Origin: Tannerella sp. | GTDB lineage: Bacteria > Bacteroidota > Bacteroidia > Bacteroidales > Tannerellaceae | Reading direction: 5' to 3' | DNA: 18,598 nt | NCBI GenBank assembly: GCA_031283785.1 | Contig: JAITBC010000334.1 | Span: 1-18,598, forward strand | Shown: piece after piece, positions 7,691 through 16,107 of the stretch | How positions within the stretch are numbered: the stretch's first letter is position 1 | Layout of the letters: each line of letters begins with the position of its first letter | Notes under the pieces: generated by a model | Seen by the model: only the letters and a program-made list of their open reading frames with translations | Databases searched by the model: none | What the model was told of the DNA's origin: nothing | Program-made: the position numbers and the translations under genes

Positions 7691-7732
7691 AAAAAACATC
7701 CCCCTTCACCTCTGTTGAGGGAACGGGGATGT
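7688..7732 (-). terminator. Strong minus-strand terminator after the noncoding RNA
   Basis: The outer stem pairs 7696-7703 with 7725-7732 (8 bp). An inner stem pairs 7709-7712 with 7717-7720 around a TGTT loop, and 7705-7707 pair with 7721-7723, leaving one mismatch and one bulge. On the minus strand it is followed by a run of T (complement of the A run at 7689-7696). On the plus strand no T run follows, so it serves the rplT/ncRNA transcripts. It abuts the stop codon of the convergent HAD-hotdog gene. Confidence 0.85.
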
Positions 7733-7734
7733 GT

Positions 7735-7926
7735 AAAAAAGCCGCACTGTAGATATGTGTAAACTCCGTATGACAGGATTTGAGTGCCTTTACTACCTTT
7801 GTAATCCGCTGTGCAAAGCATTTCCCTGAAGGAACTGCGGCCCGCCATTGGCAGCAAGCGCGTGTCTCGGAATTTTTATAAAATCTGATGAGTTTTCCAA
7901 TCGAACATGTGCGGCTAACTCATTAT
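7735..7926 (-). ncRNA. ssrS: Candidate 6S-like / Bacteroidales-1 RNA downstream of rplT
   Basis: There is no credible ORF in the 315 bp between rplT and the convergent gene, but on the minus strand there is a Bacteroidota promoter, then about 190 nt that fold as one long irregular rod. Nested pairings are 7905-7915 with 7741-7750 (10 bp, one bulged A), 7890-7895 with 7761-7766 (6 bp), and 7881-7885 with 7777-7781 (5 bp), separated by internal loops; small hairpins such as 7822-7825 with 7831-7834 fill the centre. The closing stem is followed by six U (7740-7735), then a strong terminator at 7696-7732. The Bacteroidales-1 motif was described, as I remember, as an RNA with this promoter type located downstream of L20 genes, and later linked to 6S RNA, which binds RNA polymerase. 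Position, size and rod shape fit; the identity needs a covariance-model search. The 3' end may be 7735 or the downstream terminator. Confidence 0.72.
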
Positions 7927-7933
7927 ATCATCA

Positions 7934-7964
7934 CAAAGTAAATAAATAAAAACAATCGGTGCAA
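7934..7964 (-). promoter_or_regulatory. Promoter of the noncoding RNA
   Basis: On the minus strand TTG (7964-7962) is followed by a 20-bp spacer and TTACTTTG (7941-7934), one mismatch from the TAnnTTTG consensus. The start site would be near 7926, 11 bp before the first base of the closing stem. Confidence 0.6.
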
Positions 7965-7971
7965 GAATTTG

Positions 7972-7991
7972 CCGAATAAAATTCGGTTTTT
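7972..7991 (+). terminator. Small hairpin with T run between rplT and the ncRNA promoter
   Basis: CCGAAT (7972-7977) pairs with ATTCGG (7981-7986) around AAA and is followed by five T on the plus strand only. It could end plus-strand read-through from the HAD-hotdog gene, which lacks a T-tract terminator at its own end. The stem is short and AT-rich, so it would be weak. On the minus strand it lies just after the rplT stop but lacks a U tract. Confidence 0.4.
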
Positions 7992-8005
7992 AACACTCTT
8001 CGCAC

Positions 8006-8362
8006 TTATTGTTCTATTTTTTTTGCTTTAGCAACGATAGCTTTGAATGCTTCCGGATTGTTCATCGCCAAGTCGGCCAGAACTTTGCGGTTTATTTCAA
8101 TGCCGGCCTCTTTAAGTCCGCCCATAAGGCGTGAATAAGATAATCCTTCCAGACGTGCTCCGGCGTTTATACGCTGTATCCACAATGCGCGGAAATTACG
8201 TTTTTTGTTGCGGCGGTCACGAAATGCATACGTTAAACCTTTTTCCCAAGTGTTTTTTGCTACTGTCCATACGTTTTTACGAGCGCCAAAATAACCTCTC
8301 GTAAGTTTCAGAATCCGTTTTCTTTTTGCTCTTGAAGCAACATGATTTACTGATCTCGGCAT
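8006..8362 (-). CDS. rplT: 50S ribosomal protein L20
   Basis: A 118-residue protein, the usual L20 length, starting [19 protein letters not shown] and containing [23 protein letters not shown] and [11 protein letters not shown]20 binds 23S rRNA and is required early in 50S assembly. An in-frame ATG lies 10 codons upstream (8392), but MPRSVN is the conserved start, so 8362 is used. It follows rpmI by 103 bp in the conserved infC-rpmI-rplT order. In other bacteria L20 represses this operon by binding its own mRNA; a compact hairpin just upstream (8383-8420) is a candidate site here, which is inference. Confidence 0.98.
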   Translation of the reverse strand: MPRSVNHVASRAKRKRILKLTRGYFGARKNVWTVAKNTWEKGLTYAFRDRRNKKRNFRALWIQRINAGARLEGLSYSRLMGGLKEAGIEINRKVLADLAMNNPEAFKAIVAKAKKIEQ

Positions 8363-8465
8363 AATTGTAATTTTTTTGAATGTTAGCGTCACCGCTGTTT
8401 AAGATGATCTTGGATGCTAATCATTCGGTTAATAAAATGTAATAAACTCTTGCTAATTAGGATAA

Positions 8466-8663
8466 TTATTTCAGACAAAGCAATTTTTTGATATTGTTTA
8501 TATCCGCATTAGCTACCAACCCTATGTGAGTCAAATTTCTCTTTTGCTTTTTAGTTTTCTTCGTTAGAATATGACTTTTAAAAGCATGTTTTCTTTTGAT
8601 TTTACCTGTTCCGGTAAGGGCGAACCTCTTTTTTGAACCGGAATTAGTTTTCAATTTTGGCAT
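8466..8663 (-). CDS. rpmI: 50S ribosomal protein L35
   Basis: A 65-residue, strongly basic protein with the L35 hallmarks [14 protein letters not shown] at the N-terminus and a [20 protein letters not shown] core. It is a small structural protein of the large ribosomal subunit. It sits 77 bp after infC and 103 bp before rplT. The gaps in this operon are longer than its usual intergenic distances but hold no clear promoter, so cotranscription from the thrS promoter is the simplest view. Confidence 0.98.
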   Translation of the reverse strand: MPKLKTNSGSKKRFALTGTGKIKRKHAFKSHILTKKTKKQKRNLTHIGLVANADINNIKKLLCLK

Positions 8664-8740
8664 AACTTCAATTTTAAATGTTAATTATTTATCGTAAATA
8701 GTTTATTATAAGCAATTTCCTGTAAGATATAAAATTCGTT

Positions 8741-9328
8741 TTACATTTGTTCGGACGAGTCCGTTTTCTCGCTTTTCACTAAAACGGGTTTTGTCGTACC
8801 TCCCTTTTTTGAAACGGGAGAAATCATGATAATCATTCGTTTCCCTTCAAGTACCGGCATTTGTTCGACTTTCCCGTATTCTTCCAGGTCATTTGCGAAT
8901 CTGAGCAATAAAACTTCTCCTTGCTCTTTGAACAAAATCGAACGTCCTTTAAAAAACACGTAAGCTTTTACTTTTGCTCCTTCTTCGAGAAATTCTTTTG
9001 CATGCCGTAACTTGAAATTGTAGTCGTGGTCGTCCGTCTGCGGTCCAAACCGGATTTCCTTAACGACGATTTTCAAGGCCTTCGCTTTTTGTTCTTTCTG
9101 ACGTTTTTTCTGCTGGTAAAGAAACTTTTGATAGTCAATAATCTTACACACAGGCGGGTTCGCGCTCGGCGATATTTCTACCAGATCGTATCCCATATCT
9201 TCAGCCATTTGTAATGCTTTTGACGTAGGATAGACCCCGGTCGTTATATTGTCGCCGACAAGGCGTACTTCAGGAACGTTGATACGTTCATTGACCCTGT
9301 ATTGTTCTTTATTACGATCGATTCTCAT
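8741..9328 (-). CDS. infC: Translation initiation factor IF-3
   Basis: A 195-residue protein with the IF-3 N-domain ([18 protein letters not shown], then [28 protein letters not shown], about residues 11-70), a lysine-rich linker helix, and the C-domain ([28 protein letters not shown] and [10 protein letters not shown]). IF-3 binds the 30S subunit, prevents early joining with 50S and checks start-codon choice. A tail of about 25 residues (SKKGGTTKP... SSEQM) extends past the core domain, common in Bacteroidota. The ATG at 9328 is preceded in frame by TTA and TAA, so no rare upstream start such as AUU is possible in this frame. The gap to thrS is 37 bp. Confidence 0.97.
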   Translation of the reverse strand: MRIDRNKEQYRVNERINVPEVRLVGDNITTGVYPTSKALQMAEDMGYDLVEISPSANPPVCKIIDYQKFLYQQKKRQKEQKAKALKIVVKEIRFGPQTDDHDYNFKLRHAKEFLEEGAKVKAYVFFKGRSILFKEQGEVLLLRFANDLEEYGKVEQMPVLEGKRMIIMISPVSKKGGTTKPVLVKSEKTDSSEQM

Positions 9329-9365
9329 TAATTAAAACGTATAAAATATGGCCTCCTGTTTTTTT

Positions 9366-11324
9366 TTAATCTGTTGTTTCTTTTTTCCATTTGTTCATCA
9401 TCTCGTCAATCTCATTCCAAATTTGCGCTGCAAAGGTAGTAATTTTAATTGGACCTTTATCACCTTCACCTTGTTTTCTTACGGAAACTTCATCATTTTC
9501 CATTTCCTTTTCCCCGACGATAAGCATATAAGGTATGCGTTTCAGCTCATTATCACGTATTTTTCGACCGATTTTCTCGTTACGGTCATCGACAGTCACG
9601 CTGATATCATTTTTTTCAAGTTCGCGTGCAACCCGGTATGCATAGTCGTTGAATTTTTCTCCGACAGGTAATACGGCCACCTGGTCGGGCGCCAGCCATA
9701 GCGGAAATTTCCCGGCGGTGTGTTCTATCAGTACGGCGACAAATCTTTCCATCGACCCGAACGGAGCGCGGTGAATCATGACCGGACGGTGTTTCTGATT
9801 ATCTTCGCCCGTATATTCGAGTTCAAAGCGTTCGGGCAAATTATAATCTACCTGTATTGTTCCTAACTGCCAGCGTCGTCCGATCGCATCTTTCACCATA
9901 AAATCGAGCTTGGGGCCATAAAATGCCGCTTCGCCCAATTCGATTTTTGCCGGCAATCCTTTTTCTTCACACGCCTCAATAATAGCGCGTTCCGCTTTGT
10001 TCCAGTTCTCGTCCGAACCGATATATTTCCCCTTGTTGCCCGGGTCGCGAAGCGATATCTGCGCTTCGAACTTATCGAAATTTAAAGCTTTGAAAATGAT
10101 GAAGATAATATCCATCACTTTAAGAAATTCTTCTTTTAGCTGGTCGGGGCGGCAGAAGATGTGCGCATCATCTTGCGTGAATCCCCGAACGCGTGTCAGC
10201 CCATGTAATTCGCCGCTTTGCTCATAACGGTATACCGTTCCGAACTCGGCAAAACGAAGCGGAAGATCTTTATACGAACGGGGGAATGTTTTATATATCT
10301 CACAGTGATGCGGACAGTTCATCGGTTTCAAGAGAAATTCCTCTCCTTCCTGCGGCGTATGTATAGGTTGGAATGAATCCTTACCGTATTTTTCATAATG
10401 ACCGGAGGTGACGTACAGTTGCTTACCGCCGATATGCGGCGTCATAACCTGCCGGTATCCGTATTTTTTCTGAATCTTTTTAAGAAAATCTTCAAGCCGC
10501 AAGCGTAGCTGCGTACCGCGTGGCAACCAAAGCGGAAGACCTGCGCCGACACTTTGCGAAAAGGTAAATAATTCCAGTTCTTTCCCGATTTTACGATGAT
10601 CGCGTTTTTTTGCCTCTTCCAAAAGCGCCAGATATTCATCGAGCATTTTCTTTTTCGGGAATGTGATGCCGTATATACGTACCAACTGTTTGCGTTTCTC
10701 GTCGCCACGCCAGTAAGCACCGGCTATACTCGTAATCTTTACGGCTTTGATATAAGAAGTATCCGGCAAATGCGGCCCACGGCATAAGTCGGTGAAATTG
10801 CCCTGCGTATAAGTTGTTATGTGTCCGTCTTCCAGTTCGCCGATAAGTTCCGTTTTATATATTTCGCCTCGCTCGCCGAACAGTTTCATCGCGTCTGCTT
10901 TTGAAATATCACGGCGTTTTATTTCTTCCTTTTTAGCTGCCAATTCGGCCATTTTAGCTTCTATCTTGGAAAATTCGGTGTCCGTCAGTGTAAAATCGTC
11001 CATGTCTACATCATAATAAAACCCATATTCAATAGCCGGGCCTATACCGAATTTTGTGCCCGGATACAATTCCTGCAGGGCTTCAGCCATGAGGTGCGCA
11101 CTTGAGTGCCAGAAAGCATGTTTGCCTTCCTCGTCATCCCATTTTAAAAGCTGTATAGTCGCATCATTGCCGACAGGACGCGTTAAATCCCATATTTCGC
11201 CGTTTATTTTTGCGGCTAAAACATCCTGAGCTAATCTTGGACTTATACTTTCTGCTATCTGTATAGCCGTTGTTCCTTCAGAAAATTCTTTGACCGAATT
11301 ATCCGGAAATGTAATCTTTATCAT
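9366..11324 (-). CDS. thrS: Threonyl-tRNA synthetase
   Basis: A 652-residue class II synthetase that charges tRNA-Thr. Domains in order: TGS domain (about 1-62, [14 protein letters not shown]), the second additional (editing) domain with [11 protein letters not shown] and its metal motif (from about 73), the catalytic core with motif 2 region [11 protein letters not shown] and motif 3 [20 protein letters not shown], and the anticodon-binding domain (from about 545). The start at 11324 (MIKITF) is the family start; a frame extension to 11387 runs through the promoter and has no TGS homology. The gene is first of thrS-infC-rpmI-rplT, a widely conserved order. Its promoter lies within a 57-bp sequence that is also found, inverted, upstream of lon. 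Confidence 0.98.
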   Translation of the reverse strand: MIKITFPDNSVKEFSEGTTAIQIAESISPRLAQDVLAAKINGEIWDLTRPVGNDATIQLLKWDDEEGKHAFWHSSAHLMAEALQELYPGTKFGIGPAIEYGFYYDVDMDDFTLTDTEFSKIEAKMAELAAKKEEIKRRDISKADAMKLFGERGEIYKTELIGELEDGHITTYTQGNFTDLCRGPHLPDTSYIKAVKITSIAGAYWRGDEKRKQLVRIYGITFPKKKMLDEYLALLEEAKKRDHRKIGKELELFTFSQSVGAGLPLWLPRGTQLRLRLEDFLKKIQKKYGYRQVMTPHIGGKQLYVTSGHYEKYGKDSFQPIHTPQEGEEFLLKPMNCPHHCEIYKTFPRSYKDLPLRFAEFGTVYRYEQSGELHGLTRVRGFTQDDAHIFCRPDQLKEEFLKVMDIIFIIFKALNFDKFEAQISLRDPGNKGKYIGSDENWNKAERAIIEACEEKGLPAKIELGEAAFYGPKLDFMVKDAIGRRWQLGTIQVDYNLPERFELEYTGEDNQKHRPVMIHRAPFGSMERFVAVLIEHTAGKFPLWLAPDQVAVLPVGEKFNDYAYRVARELEKNDISVTVDDRNEKIGRKIRDNELKRIPYMLIVGEKEMENDEVSVRKQGEGDKGPIKITTFAAQIWNEIDEMMNKWKKETTD

Positions 11325-11356
11325 CGTTTTTAACAAATTATTTTGTTGTTCGGAGT

Positions 11357-11413
11357 GCAAAATTAGATGAAAATTCCGGATTTCCAAGCGCGTACGGATG
11401 AAAAAAGTTTTTT
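11357..11413 (-). repeat. 57-bp promoter repeat, thrS copy
   Basis: Read on the minus strand this is 55/57 identical to 16108-16164 on the plus strand. It runs from an AAAAAACTTTTTT block through a CGTACG palindrome and a TCCGGA core to the end of the -7 box, and identity stops sharply on both sides. The two differences are one base after CGTACG (C here, T in the lon copy) and the base just before the -7 box (C here, G there). Confidence 0.95.
11358..11387 (-). promoter_or_regulatory. Bacteroidota-type promoter for thrS
   Basis: On the minus strand TTG (11387-11385), a 19-bp spacer and TAATTTTG (11365-11358) match the consensus. The start site would be near 11350, giving a leader of about 26 nt. 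The promoter occupies the inner half of the 57-bp repeat, and the spacer contains an imperfect dyad, GAAA-TCCGGA-ATTTTC. Confidence 0.85.
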
Positions 11414-11464
11414 ACAGCGGAAATCCTTACATTTACAAACATAAAGTCGGCAAAAATATATTTA

Positions 11465-13579
11465 TCAATTATTAGAGGTCATCCGTTTAATGATGTTATA
11501 GGCGTCAATGATGCCGAGCTCCCCTGCTTTGCTGAGGTCCGTAATCCCTCGTTTGGTATCTCCCTGCGACAGGCGCGTAAGGCCACGGTTAAAATAAGCT
11601 TCGGCAAATTCCGGGTTACGGCGTATCGCTTCATTATAATCAAGAATTGCGGCTTTGTAGTTACGTTGCGAACAAAGCAGGTTCGCACGGTTGAAATAGG
11701 CGAATGTAAACGACGGGGCTTTCTCTATGACGGCATTGTAGTCGCGGAGTATCATGTCATATGTATACGAACGGTTGTCGCGATCCGTGATAACGGCCGG
11801 TATTCCTCCTCCTGCCGGCGTCTTGTTTACGCTATTGTTTGCATTAAACTGTATGCTCATCGCATCGGCCAGTTCATCCTGTGCAGAGTGAGCCTGTTCG
11901 TATTCCATCTGTTTATACCGGACGGCAGCGCGGTTGAAATAGGCAAGAATATCTGACGGGGCGATTTGTATGGCCTGATCGAAATTTTTTAACGCTTCCG
12001 CGAAATCCTGTACAAGCATAAAATCTATGCCTCTTCCGAAGTAATAATCGGCATTCCTGTCGTCCTTTTCTATTTTGGCGGAATATTCGTTTATGGAAGC
12101 GAAATGCGCATCTATCTGAAACTCGTTTAACGAGGCTTCCTGATTTGTTATCTGTAATTTCCAGCCTAATACATTTCGCTCATTGAACTTCTCGATGAGA
12201 TTATTGTAATGAACGGTTTCATTTATCGGGTTTACTTTTTCATAATAGGTCAGTACGAACTGGGGCTGCAGGTCTATCCGGATATTTTTGTCCTGTATGC
12301 GTCCGCGTATCTCGCTTTGATATTTGCTTTTCTGTTCATCATCCTTGTCGTAGACAACCAGGCTGTTGAATTTGTTTATGTTTTTATCGGATTCTTCACG
12401 AGTATCCCGTCTTTCGGCTGATGCGACATCAGGATCATCCTGTTGCTGCTGTGACGGCTCATCGTCCGTCGGTCTGTGTTGCTGTTGATTGCCGTGCGTT
12501 CTCTCCAATTCCATCGCATACCAGTAATCTTTATCCGCTCCGTCAACATCGTTGATACTGCGTTTCGCTTCGGAACGGTTATAATATGCCGGGATAAAAT
12601 TCGGATATTGCTCTATGATGATATCATAATCTTTAATAGCAGACGGATGATCGCCGGTTTGATACAGTAACAGGGCGCGGTTGTAGTATGCCATGTAATT
12701 GTCCGGTTCTAAAGATATTACAACGTCGAAATCTTCGATAGCCCGATTGTAGTCGCCTACGTGTGAACGTAATAAGCCGCGGTTAAAACGAGCTATTTTG
12801 TTATTGCCGTTCAAAGCAATAACCTGGTCGTAATCGGCCATAGCGCCGCGTAAATCGTTCAAATTATATCGAATCAATCCCCGGTTGATATAGAAACCTT
12901 CTTCACGCGGATTTAATTTTAACGCCTCGTTTAAGTCCGACAATGCTTCATTCAACCGGTTTGTCTGATAGTATAACAGGGCGCGATTCCCGTAAGAAGA
13001 CGCATAATACGGATCTAATTCGATGGCTTTGTCGTAATCGTTCAGAGCCGAAATCGTATCGCCGGTTTCGGCATACAATGTGCCGCGTGCCATGTAACTG
13101 TTTGGTTCCTTGGGGTAAGTTTCGATTATTTCATCAAACAGCTGTTTGGCTTTTTCGAAATCTTTCTTTTGGATGTAGGCGATAGCAATATTGGTCATCA
13201 TTGGGCGGTCATTCGGCCTGAATTCAAGACCTTTTCTGTAATCTTCGACAGCCGAATCGTATTTGCCGAGCGTTTGCCTTGCTATGCCCCGTGCGTAGTA
13301 TGCCTGCACTAAAAACGGATTCTGTTGCAAGGCTAACGAGCAATCTTCTTCCGCTCCGCTATAATCGTCCAGATTCAGTTTTGCTACGGCGCGGTAATAA
13401 TAAGGCTGTGCAAGCCATGGTTTGGCTCTTATCACCTGATTGAAATATTGGATGGATAAAATATAGTCCTCAAAATATAAGGCATTGCGTCCGATAGCGA
13501 TTACACGGTCTGCATTTATTTGCGCTACGGAGGAGAAGACGCATAATTGTAATAATATGAGGACTGCCGTTTTTTTCAT
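11465..13579 (-). CDS. Secreted tetratricopeptide-repeat protein
   Basis: A 704-residue protein with a signal peptide (MKKTAVLILLQLCVFSSVAQ, probable cleavage at about residue 19/20). Two TPR arrays are visible: about ten 34-residue repeats at 22-360 (recurrent AYYNRALLLYQTGD and DYDxAIELDP patterns) and a second array at about 508-690. Between them lie a glutamine- and acid-rich linker (364-395, including QQQQ) and a non-repeat region (400-505) containing QFVLTYYEKVNPINETVHYNN. It is likely a periplasmic or envelope scaffold for protein-protein contacts; no catalytic motif is seen and the partner is unknown. Its ATG is 2 bp from the def stop, so it is tightly coupled to def and ruvX. Genes of this type beside def are, I believe, common in Bacteroidales, but no function is established to my knowledge. 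Confidence 0.92.
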   Translation of the reverse strand: MKKTAVLILLQLCVFSSVAQINADRVIAIGRNALYFEDYILSIQYFNQVIRAKPWLAQPYYYRAVAKLNLDDYSGAEEDCSLALQQNPFLVQAYYARGIARQTLGKYDSAVEDYRKGLEFRPNDRPMMTNIAIAYIQKKDFEKAKQLFDEIIETYPKEPNSYMARGTLYAETGDTISALNDYDKAIELDPYYASSYGNRALLYYQTNRLNEALSDLNEALKLNPREEGFYINRGLIRYNLNDLRGAMADYDQVIALNGNNKIARFNRGLLRSHVGDYNRAIEDFDVVISLEPDNYMAYYNRALLLYQTGDHPSAIKDYDIIIEQYPNFIPAYYNRSEAKRSINDVDGADKDYWYAMELERTHGNQQQHRPTDDEPSQQQQDDPDVASAERRDTREESDKNINKFNSLVVYDKDDEQKSKYQSEIRGRIQDKNIRIDLQPQFVLTYYEKVNPINETVHYNNLIEKFNERNVLGWKLQITNQEASLNEFQIDAHFASINEYSAKIEKDDRNADYYFGRGIDFMLVQDFAEALKNFDQAIQIAPSDILAYFNRAAVRYKQMEYEQAHSAQDELADAMSIQFNANNSVNKTPAGGGIPAVITDRDNRSYTYDMILRDYNAVIEKAPSFTFAYFNRANLLCSQRNYKAAILDYNEAIRRNPEFAEAYFNRGLTRLSQGDTKRGITDLSKAGELGIIDAYNIIKRMTSNN

Positions 13580-13581
13580 TT

Positions 13582-14136
13582 TTATCCGTGAGATTTTATT
13601 TTGTAACTACAGGAAATATCTCCCTTTATAATCTTATTCAGTTTGCTTTTATTCAATTGGCGCCGGATGGGCGAGATATCGTCAATAAACATGCCGCCGT
13701 CGAGATGTTCACATTCGTGCTGGACTACGCGGGCAGAGAATTTTTCCATCAGTTCTTCCTGTCCGTTGAAATCCGCATCCATGTATCTGACACGTATTTT
13801 TACCGAGCGGGATATTTTTTCCTGAATACCGGGGAAACTGAGGCATCCCTCTTCCAATGAAACGGTTTCATTGCCGAACTCCGTTATCTCCGGGTTTATC
13901 AGTACCCGTTTGAATCCTTTACATTCGGGATATATGTCGGACACCGGGTCGGCATCTATTACAAGCAGGCGGATGGAGAGGCCGATCTGAGGTGCGGCCA
14001 ATCCAATACCTTCGGCATTATACATCGTTTCGAACATATCGCAGATCAGCTCTTTCAAGCCGGGATAATCCTTACCGATCGTTTCCGTTTTTTTTCTTAA
14101 AACCGGTTGACCATATGTGTAAACAGGCAGTATCAT
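13582..14136 (-). CDS. def: Peptide deformylase
   Basis: A 184-residue protein with all three deformylase motifs: GIGLAAPQ (43-50), EGCLS (96-100) with metal-binding Cys98, and HECEH (140-144) with His140, Glu141 and His144. It removes the formyl group from nascent polypeptides at the ribosome, using Fe2+ or a similar metal. The stop of ruvX is 19 bp upstream and the TPR gene starts 2 bp downstream, consistent with one operon. The short C-terminal tail ([20 protein letters not shown]) is typical in size. Confidence 0.98.
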   Translation of the reverse strand: MILPVYTYGQPVLRKKTETIGKDYPGLKELICDMFETMYNAEGIGLAAPQIGLSIRLLVIDADPVSDIYPECKGFKRVLINPEITEFGNETVSLEEGCLSFPGIQEKISRSVKIRVRYMDADFNGQEELMEKFSARVVQHECEHLDGGMFIDDISPIRRQLNKSKLNKIIKGDISCSYKIKSHG

Positions 14137-14155
14137 AATTGTTTAATAAAATCGT

Positions 14156-14578
14156 TTATAAAATAAATCGTTTTTTTTCCAGATATCCCTGCAGGATAAT
14201 TATTGCACTTATTTCGTCTGCCAACGCCTTGTCTTGCCTCTTTTTTTTCTTCAGCCCTCCGTCAAGCATTGCACGGTGCGCCATTACGGAAGTAAAACGC
14301 TCATCATAATATTCGATGGGAATGTCCGGTAACGCCTTCTGCAGATGTTTTACGAAAACTTCCACATGGCGCATGTTTTCCGACGGCTCGTTATTCATCT
14401 GTTTCGGCTGCCCGACAACGAACAGGTCAACACATTCCTGCGATGTATATTTCTTCAGGTAATCGACCGCACTGCCGCTTGGGACTGTTGTCAATCCGTT
14501 TGCGATGATTTGCATCATGTCGGTGATTGCTAAACCTGTCCGTTTGCGCCCGTAATCAATTGCCATTATTCTTCCCAT
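14156..14578 (-). CDS. ruvX: Putative pre-16S rRNA nuclease / Holliday-junction resolvase-like protein (RuvX/YqgF)
   Basis: A 140-residue RNase H-fold protein. The N-terminal MGRIMAIDYGRKRTGLAITD carries the first acidic residue Asp8; VVGQPKQMN (54-62) stands for the usual VGLPxxMdG; YDERFTSVMAHRAM (91-104) has the conserved DERxTT/S block; and DEISAIIILQGYLE (121-134) holds the last acidic residues. In E. coli YqgF acts in 16S rRNA 5'-end processing. The ATG at 14578 gives the family-typical MGRIxAIDYG start. A -7-like TAACTTTG (minus strand, 14593-14586) just before it would give an almost leaderless transcript, but no -33 box is seen. The gene is 26 bp after the sugar transferase gene. Confidence 0.95.
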   Translation of the reverse strand: MGRIMAIDYGRKRTGLAITDMMQIIANGLTTVPSGSAVDYLKKYTSQECVDLFVVGQPKQMNNEPSENMRHVEVFVKHLQKALPDIPIEYYDERFTSVMAHRAMLDGGLKKKKRQDKALADEISAIIILQGYLEKKRFIL

Positions 14579-14604
14579 GCGATTGCAAAGTTACTGATTT
14601 TTTT

Positions 14605-16002
14605 TTAATACGCATTTGATTCGCCCTTAAACATATTTATAATCGTTACGACAATAATCTTCAAGTCAAGGAAGAACGACCAGTTTTCCAGATACCATAC
14701 GTCGCGTTTTACGCGTCCCTCCATCTGTTCCAGCGTCCGTGTTTCGCCTCGATAGCCGGTGATCTGCGCCCAACCCGTTATGCCGGGTTTTACGAGGTGT
14801 CGTACCATATATTTATCTATCAGCATCGAATACTGTTCGGTGTGTTTAAGCATGTGAGGGCGGGGACCTACGACCGACATCTCCCCTAACAAAACGTTTA
14901 TAAACTGCGGGAACTCATCTAAATTGGTACGTCTCAGGAAATTCCCGATTTTGGTTGTCCGCGGATCGTCTTTGACAGCCTGCAGTTTGTCCGCTTCTTC
15001 GTTGATGCGCATGGTACGGAACTTGTAACATTCAAAAATCTTACCGTATAATCCGTTGCGTTTTTGTATGAACAGAATCGGCCCTTTCGACGACATTTTA
15101 ATTAATGTAGCAACAATAATATATAAAACGGGAAATACCGTTAATAATACGGCTATCGAAAACACGATGTCGAAGCAGCGTTTAAGGACGCGGTTGTATG
15201 TCGATTGCAGCGGCTCCGTCCGTATGGTTAACAACGGGACGGATTCCATCACTTCGAGGATCATGCTTTTTTTAATATCCCTGTAAAATTCGGGGATAAT
15301 ATAAAAGCGTATCATATTTTTCTCGGCAAAATTAAGCAGTTCGGATATCTTTTCGCTGTTTGTACCGGGAATAGTACAGTAAATCTCGTCGATTTCATTG
15401 TTTTTTACAAAGGTTTCGATTTGGTCAAGAGTACCAAGATAGTTGGGGAGGACGTCTTTCAATATGACATTGTCATCAAAAAATCCGATAATATTGAATC
15501 CGTAAGAAAGGTCGGTTTTGATGACATGATAAAGTTCCATCCCGTTTTTCCCGGCGCCGATGATAATGATGTTTTTGGCATTGTACCCTTTCCGGCGGTA
15601 CGCCTTTACGATGATGCGGATTAATATGCGCCACAGAGAGAATATTAGCAATGCAGCCAAATAATACATAATGAGGAACGTCGCGAGGTCGTTTCCGACA
15701 TTCAGGAAAATAAGGCAGGTCGCAAACAGAAAGATATATGTTGTGACAAAAGTGAACGAGCGTTGCACAATCTTGTCGAGAAAAACGATCGACATATGCA
15801 ATTTCATCGGGACAAAATAGATGGAGAAAAAATAACAGAAATTAAGCAGCAGTATTATTTCCCGCATCTTGGGATACATTACCGACGTATATAAAGGTTC
15901 CATAAGGCGGAGTATAAGAAAAAAAACAAGGTTAAGAACAACCATATCTCCCAATCCTATAATCCACTGAATAATATATTCCTGTTTGCTGTTTCGTATC
16001 AT
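14605..16002 (-). CDS. Polyprenyl-phosphate sugar-1-phosphate transferase (WcaJ-type initiating enzyme)
   Basis: A 465-residue membrane protein. Four hydrophobic helices fill residues 12-132; a Rossmann-like soluble domain (NIIIIGAGKNGMELY, about 144-262) follows; then the catalytic bacterial sugar transferase domain (272-465) with the membrane-associated helix KRCFDIVFSIAVLLTVFP, KGPILFIQKRNGLYGKIFECYKFRTM (306-331, by position), the Asp362-Glu363 pair in RTNLDEFPQF, GEMSVVGPRP (373-382) and VKPGITGWAQITGYRGE. Enzymes of this type load a sugar phosphate onto undecaprenyl phosphate to begin capsule, exopolysaccharide or O-glycan synthesis at the inner membrane. The sugar cannot be inferred; glucose or galactose is usual for WcaJ relatives. 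No glycosyltransferase cluster adjoins it. It has a full consensus promoter and heads the ruvX-def-TPR unit. Confidence 0.95.
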   Translation of the reverse strand: MIRNSKQEYIIQWIIGLGDMVVLNLVFFLILRLMEPLYTSVMYPKMREIILLLNFCYFFSIYFVPMKLHMSIVFLDKIVQRSFTFVTTYIFLFATCLIFLNVGNDLATFLIMYYLAALLIFSLWRILIRIIVKAYRRKGYNAKNIIIIGAGKNGMELYHVIKTDLSYGFNIIGFFDDNVILKDVLPNYLGTLDQIETFVKNNEIDEIYCTIPGTNSEKISELLNFAEKNMIRFYIIPEFYRDIKKSMILEVMESVPLLTIRTEPLQSTYNRVLKRCFDIVFSIAVLLTVFPVLYIIVATLIKMSSKGPILFIQKRNGLYGKIFECYKFRTMRINEEADKLQAVKDDPRTTKIGNFLRRTNLDEFPQFINVLLGEMSVVGPRPHMLKHTEQYSMLIDKYMVRHLVKPGITGWAQITGYRGETRTLEQMEGRVKRDVWYLENWSFFLDLKIIVVTIINMFKGESNAY

Positions 16003-16018
16003 ACTTTTTCAAATCCCG

Positions 16019-16050
16019 CAAAGATAATACAAAATCGAATATCACACAAA
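16019..16050 (-). promoter_or_regulatory. Bacteroidota-type promoter for the sugar transferase gene
   Basis: On the minus strand TTTG (16050-16047), a 20-bp spacer and TATCTTTG (16026-16019) match the consensus exactly. The start site would be near 16012, giving a leader of only about 10 nt. It is divergent from the lon promoter, about 85 bp away. Confidence 0.85.
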
Positions 16051-16107
16051 AAAAAATTCATTGTTTATTTTGTATTCCTCCTGATTTTTCGCTATCTTTC
16101 TTCTGCC

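Noticed and set aside
9329..9357. AGGAGG (minus strand, 9357-9352) upstream of infC followed by ATA/ATT, recalling the AUU start of E. coli infC
   Set aside because: It is 23 nt from the ATG, too far for a Shine-Dalgarno; the ATA is in frame but followed by TAA, and the ATT is out of frame.
11325..11387. 21-residue N-terminal extension of ThrS
   Set aside because: It reads through the thrS promoter; MIKITF at 11324 is the normal start of the TGS domain.
11465..13579. Repeated DNA motifs about 102 bp apart in this gene, considered as a repeat array
   Set aside because: The period is 34 codons and reflects protein TPR repeats, not an independent DNA repeat or CRISPR.
14586..14593. TAACTTTG as an internal promoter for ruvX
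   Set aside because: It matches the -7 box but no -33 box is present at 19-21 bp, and it would give an almost leaderless mRNA; kept only as a remark under ruvX.
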